From Prevotella sp. (GTDB taxonomy: Bacteria > Bacteroidota > Bacteroidia > Bacteroidales > Dysgonomonadaceae), in contig JAISES010000425.1 in assembly GCA_031263965.1 (NCBI GenBank), forward strand, positions 1 to 25,685: a stretch of DNA of 25,685 bases, given 5' to 3'. Of the stretch, positions 13,444 to 23,800 are shown one piece after another (position 1 is the stretch's first letter; each line of letters opens with the position of its first letter). The notes beneath the pieces were generated by a model, which worked only from the letters and a program-made list of their open reading frames with translations, did no database searches and was not told the DNA's origin. The position numbers and the translations under genes were made by a program.

Positions 13444-16400
13444 ATGCAAGATTTACAGTCAGCGATAAGATATGGGTTATATGATCCCGGATTTGAGCAT
13501 GATGCCTGCGGCGTGGGTATGGTGCTTCATATAAAAGGTGCAAAATCCCATTCTATTGTCGAAAATGGTCTTCGTGTTTTGGAAAACATGATGCACCGCG
13601 GCGCCGAAAATGCAGACAACAAAACAGGTGATGGAGCCGGTATTATGATACAGATACCTCACGAGTTTATATTATTGCAAGGAATACCGGTTCCCGAAAA
13701 GGGGCGTTATGGATCAGGGCTCGTTTTTTTGCCTAAAGGGGTAAAAGAGTCAGAGTCGTGTATGGTTACGCTTACCCGATATATAGAAAATGAAGGCCTG
13801 AAATTGCTGGCAGTACGCGATATGCCTGTCAATAGTGATATATTGGGACAGATGGCGGCATCGAACGAACCTGCTGTCAAACAGATATTTATAGTTGGCG
13901 ATGAAGACTTGAGCAGCAACGGGCTCGAACATAAATTATATTTGTTAAGAAAGAAAATCGAGAAAGAAATATTCAATTCCAAAATATTCTCTCTCGAAAC
14001 CAAGCGGGCATTTTATATTGTAAGTTTATCAACCAAGCGCATCGTATATAAAGGGATGTTGTCTTCGGAACAACTACGCCATTATTATCCCGATTTGCTC
14101 AATCCGCATCTGACCAGCGCGATAGCCCTGGTACATTCGCGTTTCAGTACAAATACATTCCCTACCTGGGACTTGGCTCACCCTTTCCGTATGATAGCGC
14201 ACAATGGCGAAATAAATACAATAAAAGGCAATCGCCAGTGGATGGAAGCGCGTGAAAGCATCCTCAAATCGGAGCAGCTGGGCAATATTAATGATTTATG
14301 GCCTATTGTTCAGCCATTTATGAGCGATAGCGCTTCGTTCGACAATGTATTGGAATTTCTGGTAATGTCGGGGAAATCTCTTCCCCATGCGTTGGCTATG
14401 ATGGTTCCTGAATCTTGGAACGATAAAAATCCTATTTCCGACAATCTGAAAGCATTCTATGAATATCACAGTTTGTTTATGGAAGCCTGGGACGGGCCGG
14501 CCACGATCTTGTTTACCGATGGCCGTTATGCCGGAGGTTTGCTGGATAGGAACGGTTTGCGGCCGGCACGTTATCTGATGACTAACAATGATATAATGGT
14601 TGTAGCATCCGAGACAGGCGTGCTGCCGTTCGAGCCGTCGGAAATCAAGGAAAAGGGCCGCTTACGCCCCGGTAAAATGTTGATGGTCGATACCGGAACC
14701 GGTACGATCCAGTATGATGCCGAAATAAAGGAGAATCTGGCAAAAGCTTATCCATACAGGGAATGGCTGACAAAAAATAGGATATCCCTGGATAATATAT
14801 CTTCCGGCCGTACTATCAAATATAGTGTGGACAATTATACCAAATTGCTCAAAACATTCGGGTATTATAAAGAAGATATAGAGAAAATATTGCTGCCAAT
14901 GGCCGACGAAGGCAAGGAGCCTACTGCATCGATGGGTAATGACACGCCGATTGCTGTTTTATCGGATAAGCCGCAGCGGTTATTTAATTATTTCCGCCAA
15001 CTGTTTGCACAGGTAACCAATCCGCCGATAGATCCTATCAGGGAAGAATTGGTTATGTCCTTGTCCGGATACATCGGCTCGCTACATAAAAATATATTGG
15101 AGCCTATGCCTGAGCATACAAAGATGGTCAGGCTATCCAATCCGTTCTTGTCCAACAGGGAATTGGATTTGCTTGTAAATCTGAGTTATAAAGGGTTCAA
15201 AGCCGAAGTATTGCCTATGCTTTTCGATCCTGAAAAAGGAACTGACGGACTCAGGCTTTCATTGGACGAACTTTGTAAAAAGGCTGAAAAAGCAGTTGAT
15301 AATGGAAGTAATTATATTGTAATCTCGGATAGAGGCGTCGATCAGTATAATGCACCCATTCCGTCGTTGCTTGCAGTATCGGCCGTTCATCACTATTTGA
15401 TCGAACGGCGCAAGCGTATGCAAATAGACATAGTCGTAGAGTCGGCAGAACCTCGCGAGGTCATGCATTTCTCATTACTATTCGGATATGGAGCTAATGC
15501 AGTAAATCCATATCTGGCATTGGCTGTGATAGAAGACCTTGTGAAAAAGGGAGATATACATCTCGACTTCAATACGGCAATGACGCATTATGTGAAGTCT
15601 ATAAACAAAGGCGTACTGAAAACCATGTCGAAAATGGGTATCTCAACACTGAAGAGTTATTTGGGCGCTCAGATTTTCGAAGCTGTCGGCATCAGTTCAG
15701 CCGTTGTAGACAAATATTTTAAAGGGACCACATCCAAGATAGAAGGAATCGATCTGGGAGATATAGCCAGCGATACTTTAGAAGCATATTATGAAGCTTT
15801 CGAGGAAGATTTTATCGACCCTACGCTTATCAATCAGGGCATTTATGCCTGGCGGCGCAACGGAGAGAGCCATGCCTGGAATCCTGAAACAATATATAAG
15901 TTACAAATGTCTACCCGTTTAGGGAGCTACGGGAAATTCAGGGAATATACCCGGTCTATTGATGCTAAACCTGAAAAAATATTCCTGAGAGACTTTTTAG
16001 ATTTCGAACGAAGTAAAAAGCCGGTTGATATATCGGAGGTAGAACCCGCATCGGCTATTACCAGACGTTTTGTTACCGGAGCCATGTCATTCGGGTCTAT
16101 CAGCAGGGAAGCCCACGAAGCTATGGCTGTTGCGATGAACGCTATTGGAGGAAAGAGCAATACAGGGGAGGGGGGAGAGCTGCCCGAACGTTTTGCCACT
16201 CCTGCCCGTTCGGCAATCAAGCAAGTAGCATCGGGACGGTTCGGTGTAACAACTGAGTATCTGGTTAATGCCGATGAACTGCAAATAAAAATAGCTCAGG
16301 GAGCCAAACCCGGTGAAGGAGGACAACTCCCTGGCTTTAAGGTGGATAATATTATTGCTAAAACCCGTCATTCTATACCGGGCATTTCTTTGATCTCGCC

Positions 16401-17961
16401 TCCGCCGCACCATGATATTTATTCTATCGAGGATTTGGCCCAATTGATATTCGACCTTAAGAATGTGAATCCTGAAGCACAGATAAGTGTAAAACTCGTT
16501 GCCGAAAGTGGAGTGGGTACAGTTGCGGCCGGTGTGGCAAAAGCAAAGGCGGATCGTATTGTAATCAGTGGATGTGAAGGTGGTACGGGCGCAAGTCCTG
16601 CCGGTTCTATCAAACATGCCGGTTTACCTTTGGAGATCGGATTGGCTGAAGTGCAACAAACATTAGTTCTTAACAATTTGCGCGGACAGGTTTATCTGCA
16701 AACAGACGGCCAATTGAAAACCGGTCACGATATTATTGTTGCGGCTATGATGGGAGCCGAAGAATTCGGATTTGCAACAAGTGCATTGATTGTACTTGGA
16801 TGCATCATGATGCGCAAATGCCATCTTAACACTTGTCCGGTAGGGGTTGCCACTCAGAATGAAGAGCTGAGAAAGAAATTTGCAGGACGCAGCGAATACC
16901 TGGCTAACTACTTCAACTTTTTGGCCGAAGAAGTTCGCGAGTATTTAGCCGGACTGGGTGTTAAGTCTTTGGATGAAATTGTTGGCCGTACCGATTTATT
17001 GAAATACGTACAAAGCAAAGACGGCGGCAAATTAAGCAAACTGGATCTTTCCCGTCTTATATATTTCCCCGGAGAGGCCAAAGAAAATGCTATCCGCCAT
17101 GTGAAAAACCAGGAACATAAGCTTGATAATGTATTGGATGAAGAATTGATAGCAACGGCTAAACCGGCTATCGATAAGTCCATGCCTGTACAAATGTCCC
17201 GTGTTATCCGCAATGTCGACCGTACAGTAGGAGCAATGTTGTCGGGCGAAATAGCGAAACGCTACGGAGATGCCGGACTACCCGCCGATACGATACAATA
17301 TTCGTTTAAGGGATCCGCCGGACAAAGTTTTGGAGCTTTTCTAGCACATGGCGTTACTTTCAGGCTCGAAGGCGATGCGAATGACTATGTAGGAAAAGGC
17401 TTGTCGGGGGGTAAAATTATAATTGTACCGCCGGCAGTAGCAACGTTCAAACCCGAAGAAAATATTATAGCAGGCAATACCTTGTTGTATGGCGCCACAT
17501 CGGGCGAAATATATATAAACGGCAGAGTAGGAGAACGTTTCTGCGTGCGCAACAGTGGCGCTGTTGCTGTGGTAGAAGGCGCAGGAGACCACTGTTGCGA
17601 ATATATGACGGGCGGACGGACGGTAGTGCTTGGCGCTACCGGGCGCAACTTTGCAGCCGGAATGAGCGGTGGTGTCGCATATGTGTATGATCAACAAGGT
17701 GATTTCGATTATTATTGTAACATGCAGATGGTCGAACTTACCCTGATCGAGGATAACTATGATATGCGTGAATTGCGTGATTTGATCACGAGTCACTATA
17801 ATTATACAAATAGTCCTTTGGCAAAACGTATTCTGGATAACTGGGCAACAGAAGTTGAACGGTTCTTGAAGATAACGCCTATCGAATATAAGAAGGTGTT
17901 GCAGGACGAGAAGTTGGAAGCGATCAAGAAAAAAATCGCACAAGTAGAATTTGATTATTAA
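13444..17961 (+). CDS. gltB: Glutamate synthase (NADPH), large subunit
   Basis: The large GOGAT subunit splits glutamine and transfers ammonia to 2-oxoglutarate, giving glutamate. The 1505 residues contain, in order, several domains. The first is a class II glutamine amidotransferase whose catalytic Cys22 (HDACGVG) is exposed after removal of a 21-residue propeptide. A central domain and the FMN-binding synthase barrel follow (GAMSFGSISREAHEAMAVAMN, GGKSNTGEGGE, GGTGASP). The 3Fe-4S cluster is ligated by C1120, C1126 and C1131 (CIMMRKCHLNTCPVG). Last is the GXGXG beta-helix (GYAxG-like repeats near 1300-1430). Nothing is truncated. It pairs with gltD, 84 nt downstream. I cannot see a good promoter in the 48 nt after the repeat. 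Confidence 0.98.
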   Translation: MQDLQSAIRYGLYDPGFEHDACGVGMVLHIKGAKSHSIVENGLRVLENMMHRGAENADNKTGDGAGIMIQIPHEFILLQGIPVPEKGRYGSGLVFLPKGVKESESCMVTLTRYIENEGLKLLAVRDMPVNSDILGQMAASNEPAVKQIFIVGDEDLSSNGLEHKLYLLRKKIEKEIFNSKIFSLETKRAFYIVSLSTKRIVYKGMLSSEQLRHYYPDLLNPHLTSAIALVHSRFSTNTFPTWDLAHPFRMIAHNGEINTIKGNRQWMEARESILKSEQLGNINDLWPIVQPFMSDSASFDNVLEFLVMSGKSLPHALAMMVPESWNDKNPISDNLKAFYEYHSLFMEAWDGPATILFTDGRYAGGLLDRNGLRPARYLMTNNDIMVVASETGVLPFEPSEIKEKGRLRPGKMLMVDTGTGTIQYDAEIKENLAKAYPYREWLTKNRISLDNISSGRTIKYSVDNYTKLLKTFGYYKEDIEKILLPMADEGKEPTASMGNDTPIAVLSDKPQRLFNYFRQLFAQVTNPPIDPIREELVMSLSGYIGSLHKNILEPMPEHTKMVRLSNPFLSNRELDLLVNLSYKGFKAEVLPMLFDPEKGTDGLRLSLDELCKKAEKAVDNGSNYIVISDRGVDQYNAPIPSLLAVSAVHHYLIERRKRMQIDIVVESAEPREVMHFSLLFGYGANAVNPYLALAVIEDLVKKGDIHLDFNTAMTHYVKSINKGVLKTMSKMGISTLKSYLGAQIFEAVGISSAVVDKYFKGTTSKIEGIDLGDIASDTLEAYYEAFEEDFIDPTLINQGIYAWRRNGESHAWNPETIYKLQMSTRLGSYGKFREYTRSIDAKPEKIFLRDFLDFERSKKPVDISEVEPASAITRRFVTGAMSFGSISREAHEAMAVAMNAIGGKSNTGEGGELPERFATPARSAIKQVASGRFGVTTEYLVNADELQIKIAQGAKPGEGGQLPGFKVDNIIAKTRHSIPGISLISPPPHHDIYSIEDLAQLIFDLKNVNPEAQISVKLVAESGVGTVAAGVAKAKADRIVISGCEGGTGASPAGSIKHAGLPLEIGLAEVQQTLVLNNLRGQVYLQTDGQLKTGHDIIVAAMMGAEEFGFATSALIVLGCIMMRKCHLNTCPVGVATQNEELRKKFAGRSEYLANYFNFLAEEVREYLAGLGVKSLDEIVGRTDLLKYVQSKDGGKLSKLDLSRLIYFPGEAKENAIRHVKNQEHKLDNVLDEELIATAKPAIDKSMPVQMSRVIRNVDRTVGAMLSGEIAKRYGDAGLPADTIQYSFKGSAGQSFGAFLAHGVTFRLEGDANDYVGKGLSGGKIIIVPPAVATFKPEENIIAGNTLLYGATSGEIYINGRVGERFCVRNSGAVAVVEGAGDHCCEYMTGGRTVVLGATGRNFAAGMSGGVAYVYDQQGDFDYYCNMQMVELTLIEDNYDMRELRDLITSHYNYTNSPLAKRILDNWATEVERFLKITPIEYKKVLQDEKLEAIKKKIAQVEFDY

Positions 17962-17971
17962 GACAATTAGT

Positions 17972-18029
17972 AAATTCGGGAATTAGCAAATTTGAAAATA
18001 CATTTGCTAATCTGTTAATTTTCGAATTT
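17972..18029 (+). other. Imperfect hairpin in the gltB-gltD gap
   Basis: Inner arms are TTAGCAAAT (17983-17991) and ATTTGCTAA (18002-18010). Outer arms are AAATTCG (17972-17978) and CGAATTT (18023-18029). Together they fill most of the 84-nt spacer. It has no T run, so it is more likely an mRNA processing or stability element, or a small dispersed repeat, than a terminator. Confidence 0.6.
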
Positions 18030-18045
18030 TCAAATTATAAGAAAA

Positions 18046-19476
18046 ATGGGAAATCCAAAAGCATTTTTAACAGTAAAGAGAAAAGATGCCGGATACCGTC
18101 CGGTACAAGACCGTGTCCTTGACTTTGGTGAAGTGGAACAGACTCTGAATACGGAGGATAGGCGCGAACAGGCTTCGCGTTGTATGGATTGTGGTGTTCC
18201 TTTTTGTCATTGGGGGTGTCCGTTAGGCAACAAAATGCCCGAATGGCAGGATTATATATATAAAGGAAACTGGAAACTGGCAGCCGAGGTGCTGATGCAA
18301 ACAAATGACTTTCCTGAATTTACCGGTAGAATTTGTCCTGCTCCATGCGAAAAATCATGTGTGCTTTCTATACATCGCGCACCTGTAACTATCAGGGAAA
18401 ATGAAGCCGCGGCATTAGAGCAGGCGTTTAATGAGGGATACATACAGCCGAAAGCGCCAAAACACCGTACGGGAAAGAAAGTCGCTGTTATAGGCTCTGG
18501 CCCTTCGGGATTGGCCGTCGCTAATCAATTGAATCAAAAGGGCCACGATGTGACCGTATATGAAAAAGGTTCACGGATAGGAGGATTGTTACGTTTTGGA
18601 ATTCCTGATTTCAAACTGAATAAGAACATTATAGACCGCCGTTTGAGGCTGATGGAAAAAGAAGGTGTAAAATTCGTAACGGATACCGAAATAGGAAAAG
18701 ATATAAAAGCAACAGAATTATTAGCAGAATACGATGCTGTATGTGTTGCCATCGGTTCGCAAGTCCCACGGGATCTACCTGTCGAAGGTCGCGGATTGAA
18801 AGGTGTTTATTATGCAATGGAATACCTTGCGATGCAGAATAAGTTAGTTGCAAAAGAAGATGTTCCGGCCGGACAGGTGATTAATGCAGAGGGGAAAAAT
18901 GTGTTGGTTATCGGCGGCGGCGATACAGGATCGGATTGTATAGGAACAGCTAACCGTCAGGGTGCGGCAAATGTTCTGCAAATAGAAATTTTGCCAAAAC
19001 CAAAGGCCCTTGAAGAGTTGGAAAATGTTTGGCCCGAACCATACCCTGTGGTTTTGAAAACATCTTCATCTCACAAGGAGGGCTGTGAACGCCGCTGGTC
19101 GTTGAATACTAAACGCTTTATAGGCGAAAACGGAAAGCTTGCAGCCGTTGAATTAGTCGAAATAACTTGGGAAAAAGATGAAAAAGGGAACCATGTGATG
19201 AAAGAAACCGGCAAACCCGAAATCCTGAAGATCGATCTGGTGTTTCTTGCCCTTGGTTTTATTCATCCTATCCAGGAAGGATTGCTACAGGAGTTGTCAT
19301 TGGATACGGATGTTCGTAAAAATATTGCTGTAAAAGCAAATCGTGAGACTAATGTAGCTAAAATATTTGCTGCGGGCGACTGTGTTAGCGGACAATCTTT
19401 AGTCGTAAAATGTATAGCGTCCGGAAGAGAGACCGCCCAGCATATTCATGACTTTCTAAAATTGCCTTACGAATAG
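18046..19476 (+). CDS. gltD: Glutamate synthase small subunit (NADPH-oxidoreductase)
   Basis: The small subunit takes electrons from NAD(P)H through FAD and two 4Fe-4S clusters to the large subunit. The 476 residues match the family. The N-terminal cluster region has C46, C49, C54 and C58 (CMDCGVPFCHWGC) and C97, C101 and C105 (CPAPCEKSC). The FAD site is AVIGSGPSGLAVA (~149-161), with the second dinucleotide loop LVIGGGDTGSDC. The C-terminal AAGDCVSGQSLVVKCIASGR binds FAD. It lies after gltB on the same strand, and together they form the GOGAT heterodimer. No terminator is obvious after the stop. Confidence 0.97.
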   Translation: MGNPKAFLTVKRKDAGYRPVQDRVLDFGEVEQTLNTEDRREQASRCMDCGVPFCHWGCPLGNKMPEWQDYIYKGNWKLAAEVLMQTNDFPEFTGRICPAPCEKSCVLSIHRAPVTIRENEAAALEQAFNEGYIQPKAPKHRTGKKVAVIGSGPSGLAVANQLNQKGHDVTVYEKGSRIGGLLRFGIPDFKLNKNIIDRRLRLMEKEGVKFVTDTEIGKDIKATELLAEYDAVCVAIGSQVPRDLPVEGRGLKGVYYAMEYLAMQNKLVAKEDVPAGQVINAEGKNVLVIGGGDTGSDCIGTANRQGAANVLQIEILPKPKALEELENVWPEPYPVVLKTSSSHKEGCERRWSLNTKRFIGENGKLAAVELVEITWEKDEKGNHVMKETGKPEILKIDLVFLALGFIHPIQEGLLQELSLDTDVRKNIAVKANRETNVAKIFAAGDCVSGQSLVVKCIASGRETAQHIHDFLKLPYE

Positions 19477-20069
19477 ACGGTTTTCTGCTAAAAGATATGT
19501 GTGCGTAATTATCTCATTGGTTATAAGATGTTTGACTAAGATGAAAAATTCTTTTCTGGACAACTTGTATCTAATTTATTGATAATTATGATTTTTTCGC
19601 ATCTTTCATGCCTTAATTTCAATTTATTTTTTACATTTGCAAAACATAATATATTTCTTAACAGAAAATATGATTTAGACGGTAAGTTTTGTCGTTTTGG
19701 TATAAGAAGAAGTTTTTACCGGATACTTTATCATTTAATTAAAGGATAAAAGTGAAACAAGCAAACTTAAAGCAAACAAGAGGCAGCAGTATAAGGCTCC
19801 TTTTTCTGTCGGATATTTACAAAACAACTGTATATATTAATATTTTTTATACTTTATTCCATAAAAAAGTTTCAATGCTTACGCGAGGAAGAATTCTTTA
19901 TTTGTTTCTCCCTTTACATTCCTGGCTGCCGCTTGTGAAAGCATCCGGCAGGAATATGGGCGGTGAAGTTTTTATGCGGAAGAACAAAGTATAATTGTAA
20001 GAATAAGCGGTACGAATTTACGACAAACAACAAGTGAAGACTATTCTATATAAATTAAAAACTAACTAC
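19477..20069. other. Long intergenic/leader region before the surface-protein pair
   Basis: A 593-bp gap. A perfect -7 motif TACATTTG lies at 19632-19639 without a -33 match, so a transcript could begin near 19646 and carry a leader of about 420 nt before the ATG at 20070. A GTG-started 80-codon frame (19752-19994) has no recognisable features and is not called. I see no terminator for gltD and no riboswitch class that I can name. Confidence 0.4.
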
Positions 20070-20795
20070 ATGAAACGGACAAACACAAAACAAAACAAAC
20101 GTAGCCAAGTGAAACACTTAAACTTAATGCTGTTATTAATAGTGTTCGGATTTTCGCAGGCTGGATTTTCGCAGATTACAATTGGATCAGGTGAGCCTCC
20201 TCATAGCGATGCTCTGCTGGACTTGAAAGAAAACAATGCAGGTACGGCAACCAAAGGATTGTTACTTCCGCGCGTTGCATTAACGGATGCCGGCCTTCCG
20301 GCGCCAATGGCCGTCCATGTTGCCGGTATGACGGTTTATAATACCGGTACATCTCCGACCGACGGATCTGTGGATATTAAGGATTATGTTTCTCCCGGTT
20401 TTTATTACAATTCAGGCAGCCGGTGGGAACGATTGCATCTGGGCTCGGCTAACTGGTTCTATATGCCGTCCATGGCTATCGATGTGACAACAAGCGGAAC
20501 CTTTACCCGTGATCTGCATCTCGAATACCGCAAGCAGTTTGAGGACGGAGTGGATGCCAGTATACCGGCCGAGAGCCCCACAGCGGGTACACCGTTGATA
20601 AAAAGCCCCGATGCGCCCAATCCGTTTACAAAAATTTATGGAGCGACAGAGCTTTATTATTATGTTACAGGCTACGATGATACTGTTTTCTCGAATCTTA
20701 GTATCACTTCCGATGGAAAATTGACCTACACAATTGATGCCGATAACGTTACAGGCGCCACATATATGAATATCGTATTCATAGAAAAGAAATAA
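20070..20795 (+). CDS. Secreted hypothetical protein, Bacteroidota surface type
   Basis: The 241-residue product has an N-terminal signal (MKRTNTKQNKRSQVKHLNLM, then LLLIVFGFSQAGFSQ), cleaved near residue 35. The mature part opens with ITIGSGEPPHSDALLDLKE and the stretch KGLLLPRVALTD, followed by MTVYNTG and PGFYYNSGSRWERL. That head is common at the N-termini of Bacteroidota surface or fibre-like proteins of unknown function. The second half is beta-rich with no motif I know. I chose ATG 20070 rather than a GTG 12 codons upstream because it begins a normal signal peptide. The gene is followed 57 nt later by the 1508-aa protein, so they are probably co-expressed and may act together. Confidence 0.82.
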   Translation: MKRTNTKQNKRSQVKHLNLMLLLIVFGFSQAGFSQITIGSGEPPHSDALLDLKENNAGTATKGLLLPRVALTDAGLPAPMAVHVAGMTVYNTGTSPTDGSVDIKDYVSPGFYYNSGSRWERLHLGSANWFYMPSMAIDVTTSGTFTRDLHLEYRKQFEDGVDASIPAESPTAGTPLIKSPDAPNPFTKIYGATELYYYVTGYDDTVFSNLSITSDGKLTYTIDADNVTGATYMNIVFIEKK

Positions 20796-20852
20796 TTGTA
20801 TCATCAACAGGATCGGGAATATAACCGGTACTGTTATATAATTTAAATTGCT

Positions 20853-23800
20853 ATGAATACTATATATTTAAGATTAATGTTGGGGGCGGTGATATTGTTC
20901 TCCGCCATCTTTCCCCGACAAATACAAGCGCAGAGCCTGGCGACCCCGGGGGGAGTTGTTAATTCGAACTACACCTGGGCTGCATGGCTGACACCTGAGA
21001 GTTACAATAACGGTATATGGACGAACCGGATTCAGGGAAATACCGTGGGAAATTTTGTTTCGCCGAGGTCTATACCGGCGAAGGTCAATGCCGGGTACAA
21101 TTTCCATCCTTCCGTACAGTTTACAAAATCGAGCAATTCGGACGCTTCGAAGCGATTGGTATCCCAGAATAGTTATAATATAGCTGCTAACGATAACGTA
21201 ACGTCTATCTTTGTGCTGAAAAGGGCTAATCAGACTTATTACGATAACTTGTTTTCATTTAATGACGGAGATACAAATGGAGATTTAGTATGGTATCAAA
21301 GCAACAATAATCTCCGCTTGTATTGGAATGGTAGTAACACAACTGCTATCCTTACTGCCGGAGAGGGATTGCTTACTGTCGATAATGCCAATAATGGTTC
21401 TAACGGCTTAAATACTTACGTGAATGGCGCGGCAGTCCTGACCGGTCCCAACCGAGGTACGCGTGCCTATTACTCCAAGTTGACAATCGGAGCAAATGGC
21501 AGTAGCGCAGATTCAGGATACGGTTACGAAGGCATTATTCAAGAAATAATAGTGCTGAAAGCGAATGGCACAAATAAACATATGGAAGCCAATGACATGA
21601 GGAAAATCCATTCGTACCTTGCCATAAAATACGGAATTACGCTGGTTGGCGCTGGTAACTACTTTAATTCCGACAACACGGTTGTTTGGGACAAACCGGC
21701 CAATGCGCCTTACAATTACAATATTTTCGGTATTGGCCGCGATGATAAATCGGGCCTGTACCAAAAGCAAAGCCGCAGCGCCAATACCGAACTGATAACT
21801 GCATATCTGGGCAATACCTTGACAACGCTTAACAGCCAGAATACAGCGACGATAGCGGATGACGGAACTTTCCTTGTGTTCGGTTCGGAAACCGGAGCGT
21901 CGATTAAACAATTAACGGGCGTCAACCCTAACCAGGCTTACGAAAACGGAAGCATCAATATGTCGGAAGATCCGAATGTCCAGAGTCCCATCTATAAGAC
22001 GCAGTTGACAGGTGCGGCATCGATGACGTTGAATCTGAAAGTCTCCATGAGCGATTATTCGTATGTACTGGTTTCCAACGACCCCGCTTTTCCTGCCGGA
22101 GCCAGCGGCACACGGATTTATCCTATAGTTAACTACATTGCTCAGAATGTGGAAATAAACCAGAATTACAAGTTCATTAAATTAATAGGTTTCGCTCCCG
22201 GGCCCGGAGGTATAACTGCCGGTTTGCGCTTATGGCTGAGGGCTGACGAACCCGCATCATTGACTACCGAAGACAGGCCTGTATCAGATGCTCTGGCAAC
22301 GGGTAATAACCTGTCTAATTATACGGGTTATACAGGCACTACCGTGACGGCCGTTTCGGAATGGAAAGACCTTGTCAGGGCACAAACATATTCCTATGCG
22401 GCAGGGGGAACTGCTGCTGCCCACCGCATTCCTGTTTTGAAAAGGAATTCTCCTGAGATGAATTATTATCCTGCTGTCCAGTTCTGGGGAAGTGCTAACA
22501 GTTATGGTTCTTACCTGAGTAATGCCGCGACCAATATAATGCCTTGGGATACCCCGCCAGATGGCAAGCATACGGCATATTTTATGGTAAACAACAATTT
22601 CAGTACGAATCCGTGGATTTATATGCTTTCGTTTGGTAGTGCGACTACAGGTACTATTCCACGTCCGGGTTATGGCGTTGAAAGATATACGTCCGGTGAT
22701 GCTAACGGTAACATTACAGGACGCTTCAGAACAAGTGGAGACGAAACAAGCGCCAGATTGAATTTATTCTCTCCGGGGGCGACTTCTATGCTGGGATATC
22801 AAACCCGTACCAATACTTCCGGCACTAATAACTACGCGTATTTCCGGTTTAACGGGAGAGATGATAATTCTTCGACTGCTCCGAGCGCAGGAGATCGGGA
22901 ATTTAACTGGAATAACATACATTTTCAAAGAGTTTCCATGCTGGGTCCGGGTTATGCATACAACCGTACCATACAGGGATACATGAGTGAAGTAATATTA
23001 TTCGACAGACAATTGAATGATCAGGATACGCGAAAACTGGAATCGTATCTGGCCTTTAAATACGGCGTGACGCTTTCTCCATCCAATACAGCAACAAACA
23101 GGTTTAACTATACCCTATCCAATGGAACGATAGTTTGGGAAGGCGACACTCAGTCGGGTAAATTCGTTGATTTTTACCACAATATCTCAGCCGTCATCCG
23201 CGACGATGCCGCCCGCCTGAACAACCGCCATTCGCATTCTACCAATGTGGGTTCCTTACTGCACATGGGTGTAGCCGGTTCCCTGTTGAGCGCTGACGGA
23301 AGTGAAACGGGAACCTTGGAGAATGATTTGGAAGCTATTGTTTCCGGTAATGACGGAGCCATTGGCAATACCCATATTTCGGATCCAGCCGAATGTGGCG
23401 ACTTTACAGACAGGTTCAACAGGAAATGGCTTATCCATAAGGAGACCAGCAATCGCCCTGTTGCCTTGCTTATCGGCGCACAGAATAACGCGGGACTGAC
23501 TATTGGGAACGATGCCAGTGTTGCGAACAATTATTATAACCACCTGGGGCCGGGTTTTGATGTATCTATGATTGTAGGCGATTCGCCGGCCGCTATCGAA
23601 GCAGGTAATTACAAAGCGGTAATCCCTATGCCGTATATAAACGGCGAGCACCAGTGCAACTATATTTTCACTGATGAGGATACGTATATTACCTTTGGAT
23701 GGAAATCTAACGGAACAGGCTGTGTGGGCGATGAAGACGCACAGTTCACCGGCACGAAAAAATTCGAATGGACACAATGGAATTCCCGCACTAATCAAGC

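Noticed and set aside
17341..17943. Minus-strand 200-codon frame inside gltB
   Set aside because: Antisense shadow over the conserved GXGXG domain of gltB; the Ile/His/Cys-rich translation is typical of an artefact.
19752..19994. GTG-initiated 80-codon open frame upstream of the surface-protein genes
   Set aside because: No convincing ribosome site, domain, signal peptide or coding bias; it lies within a probable leader region. Conservation data would be needed to call it.
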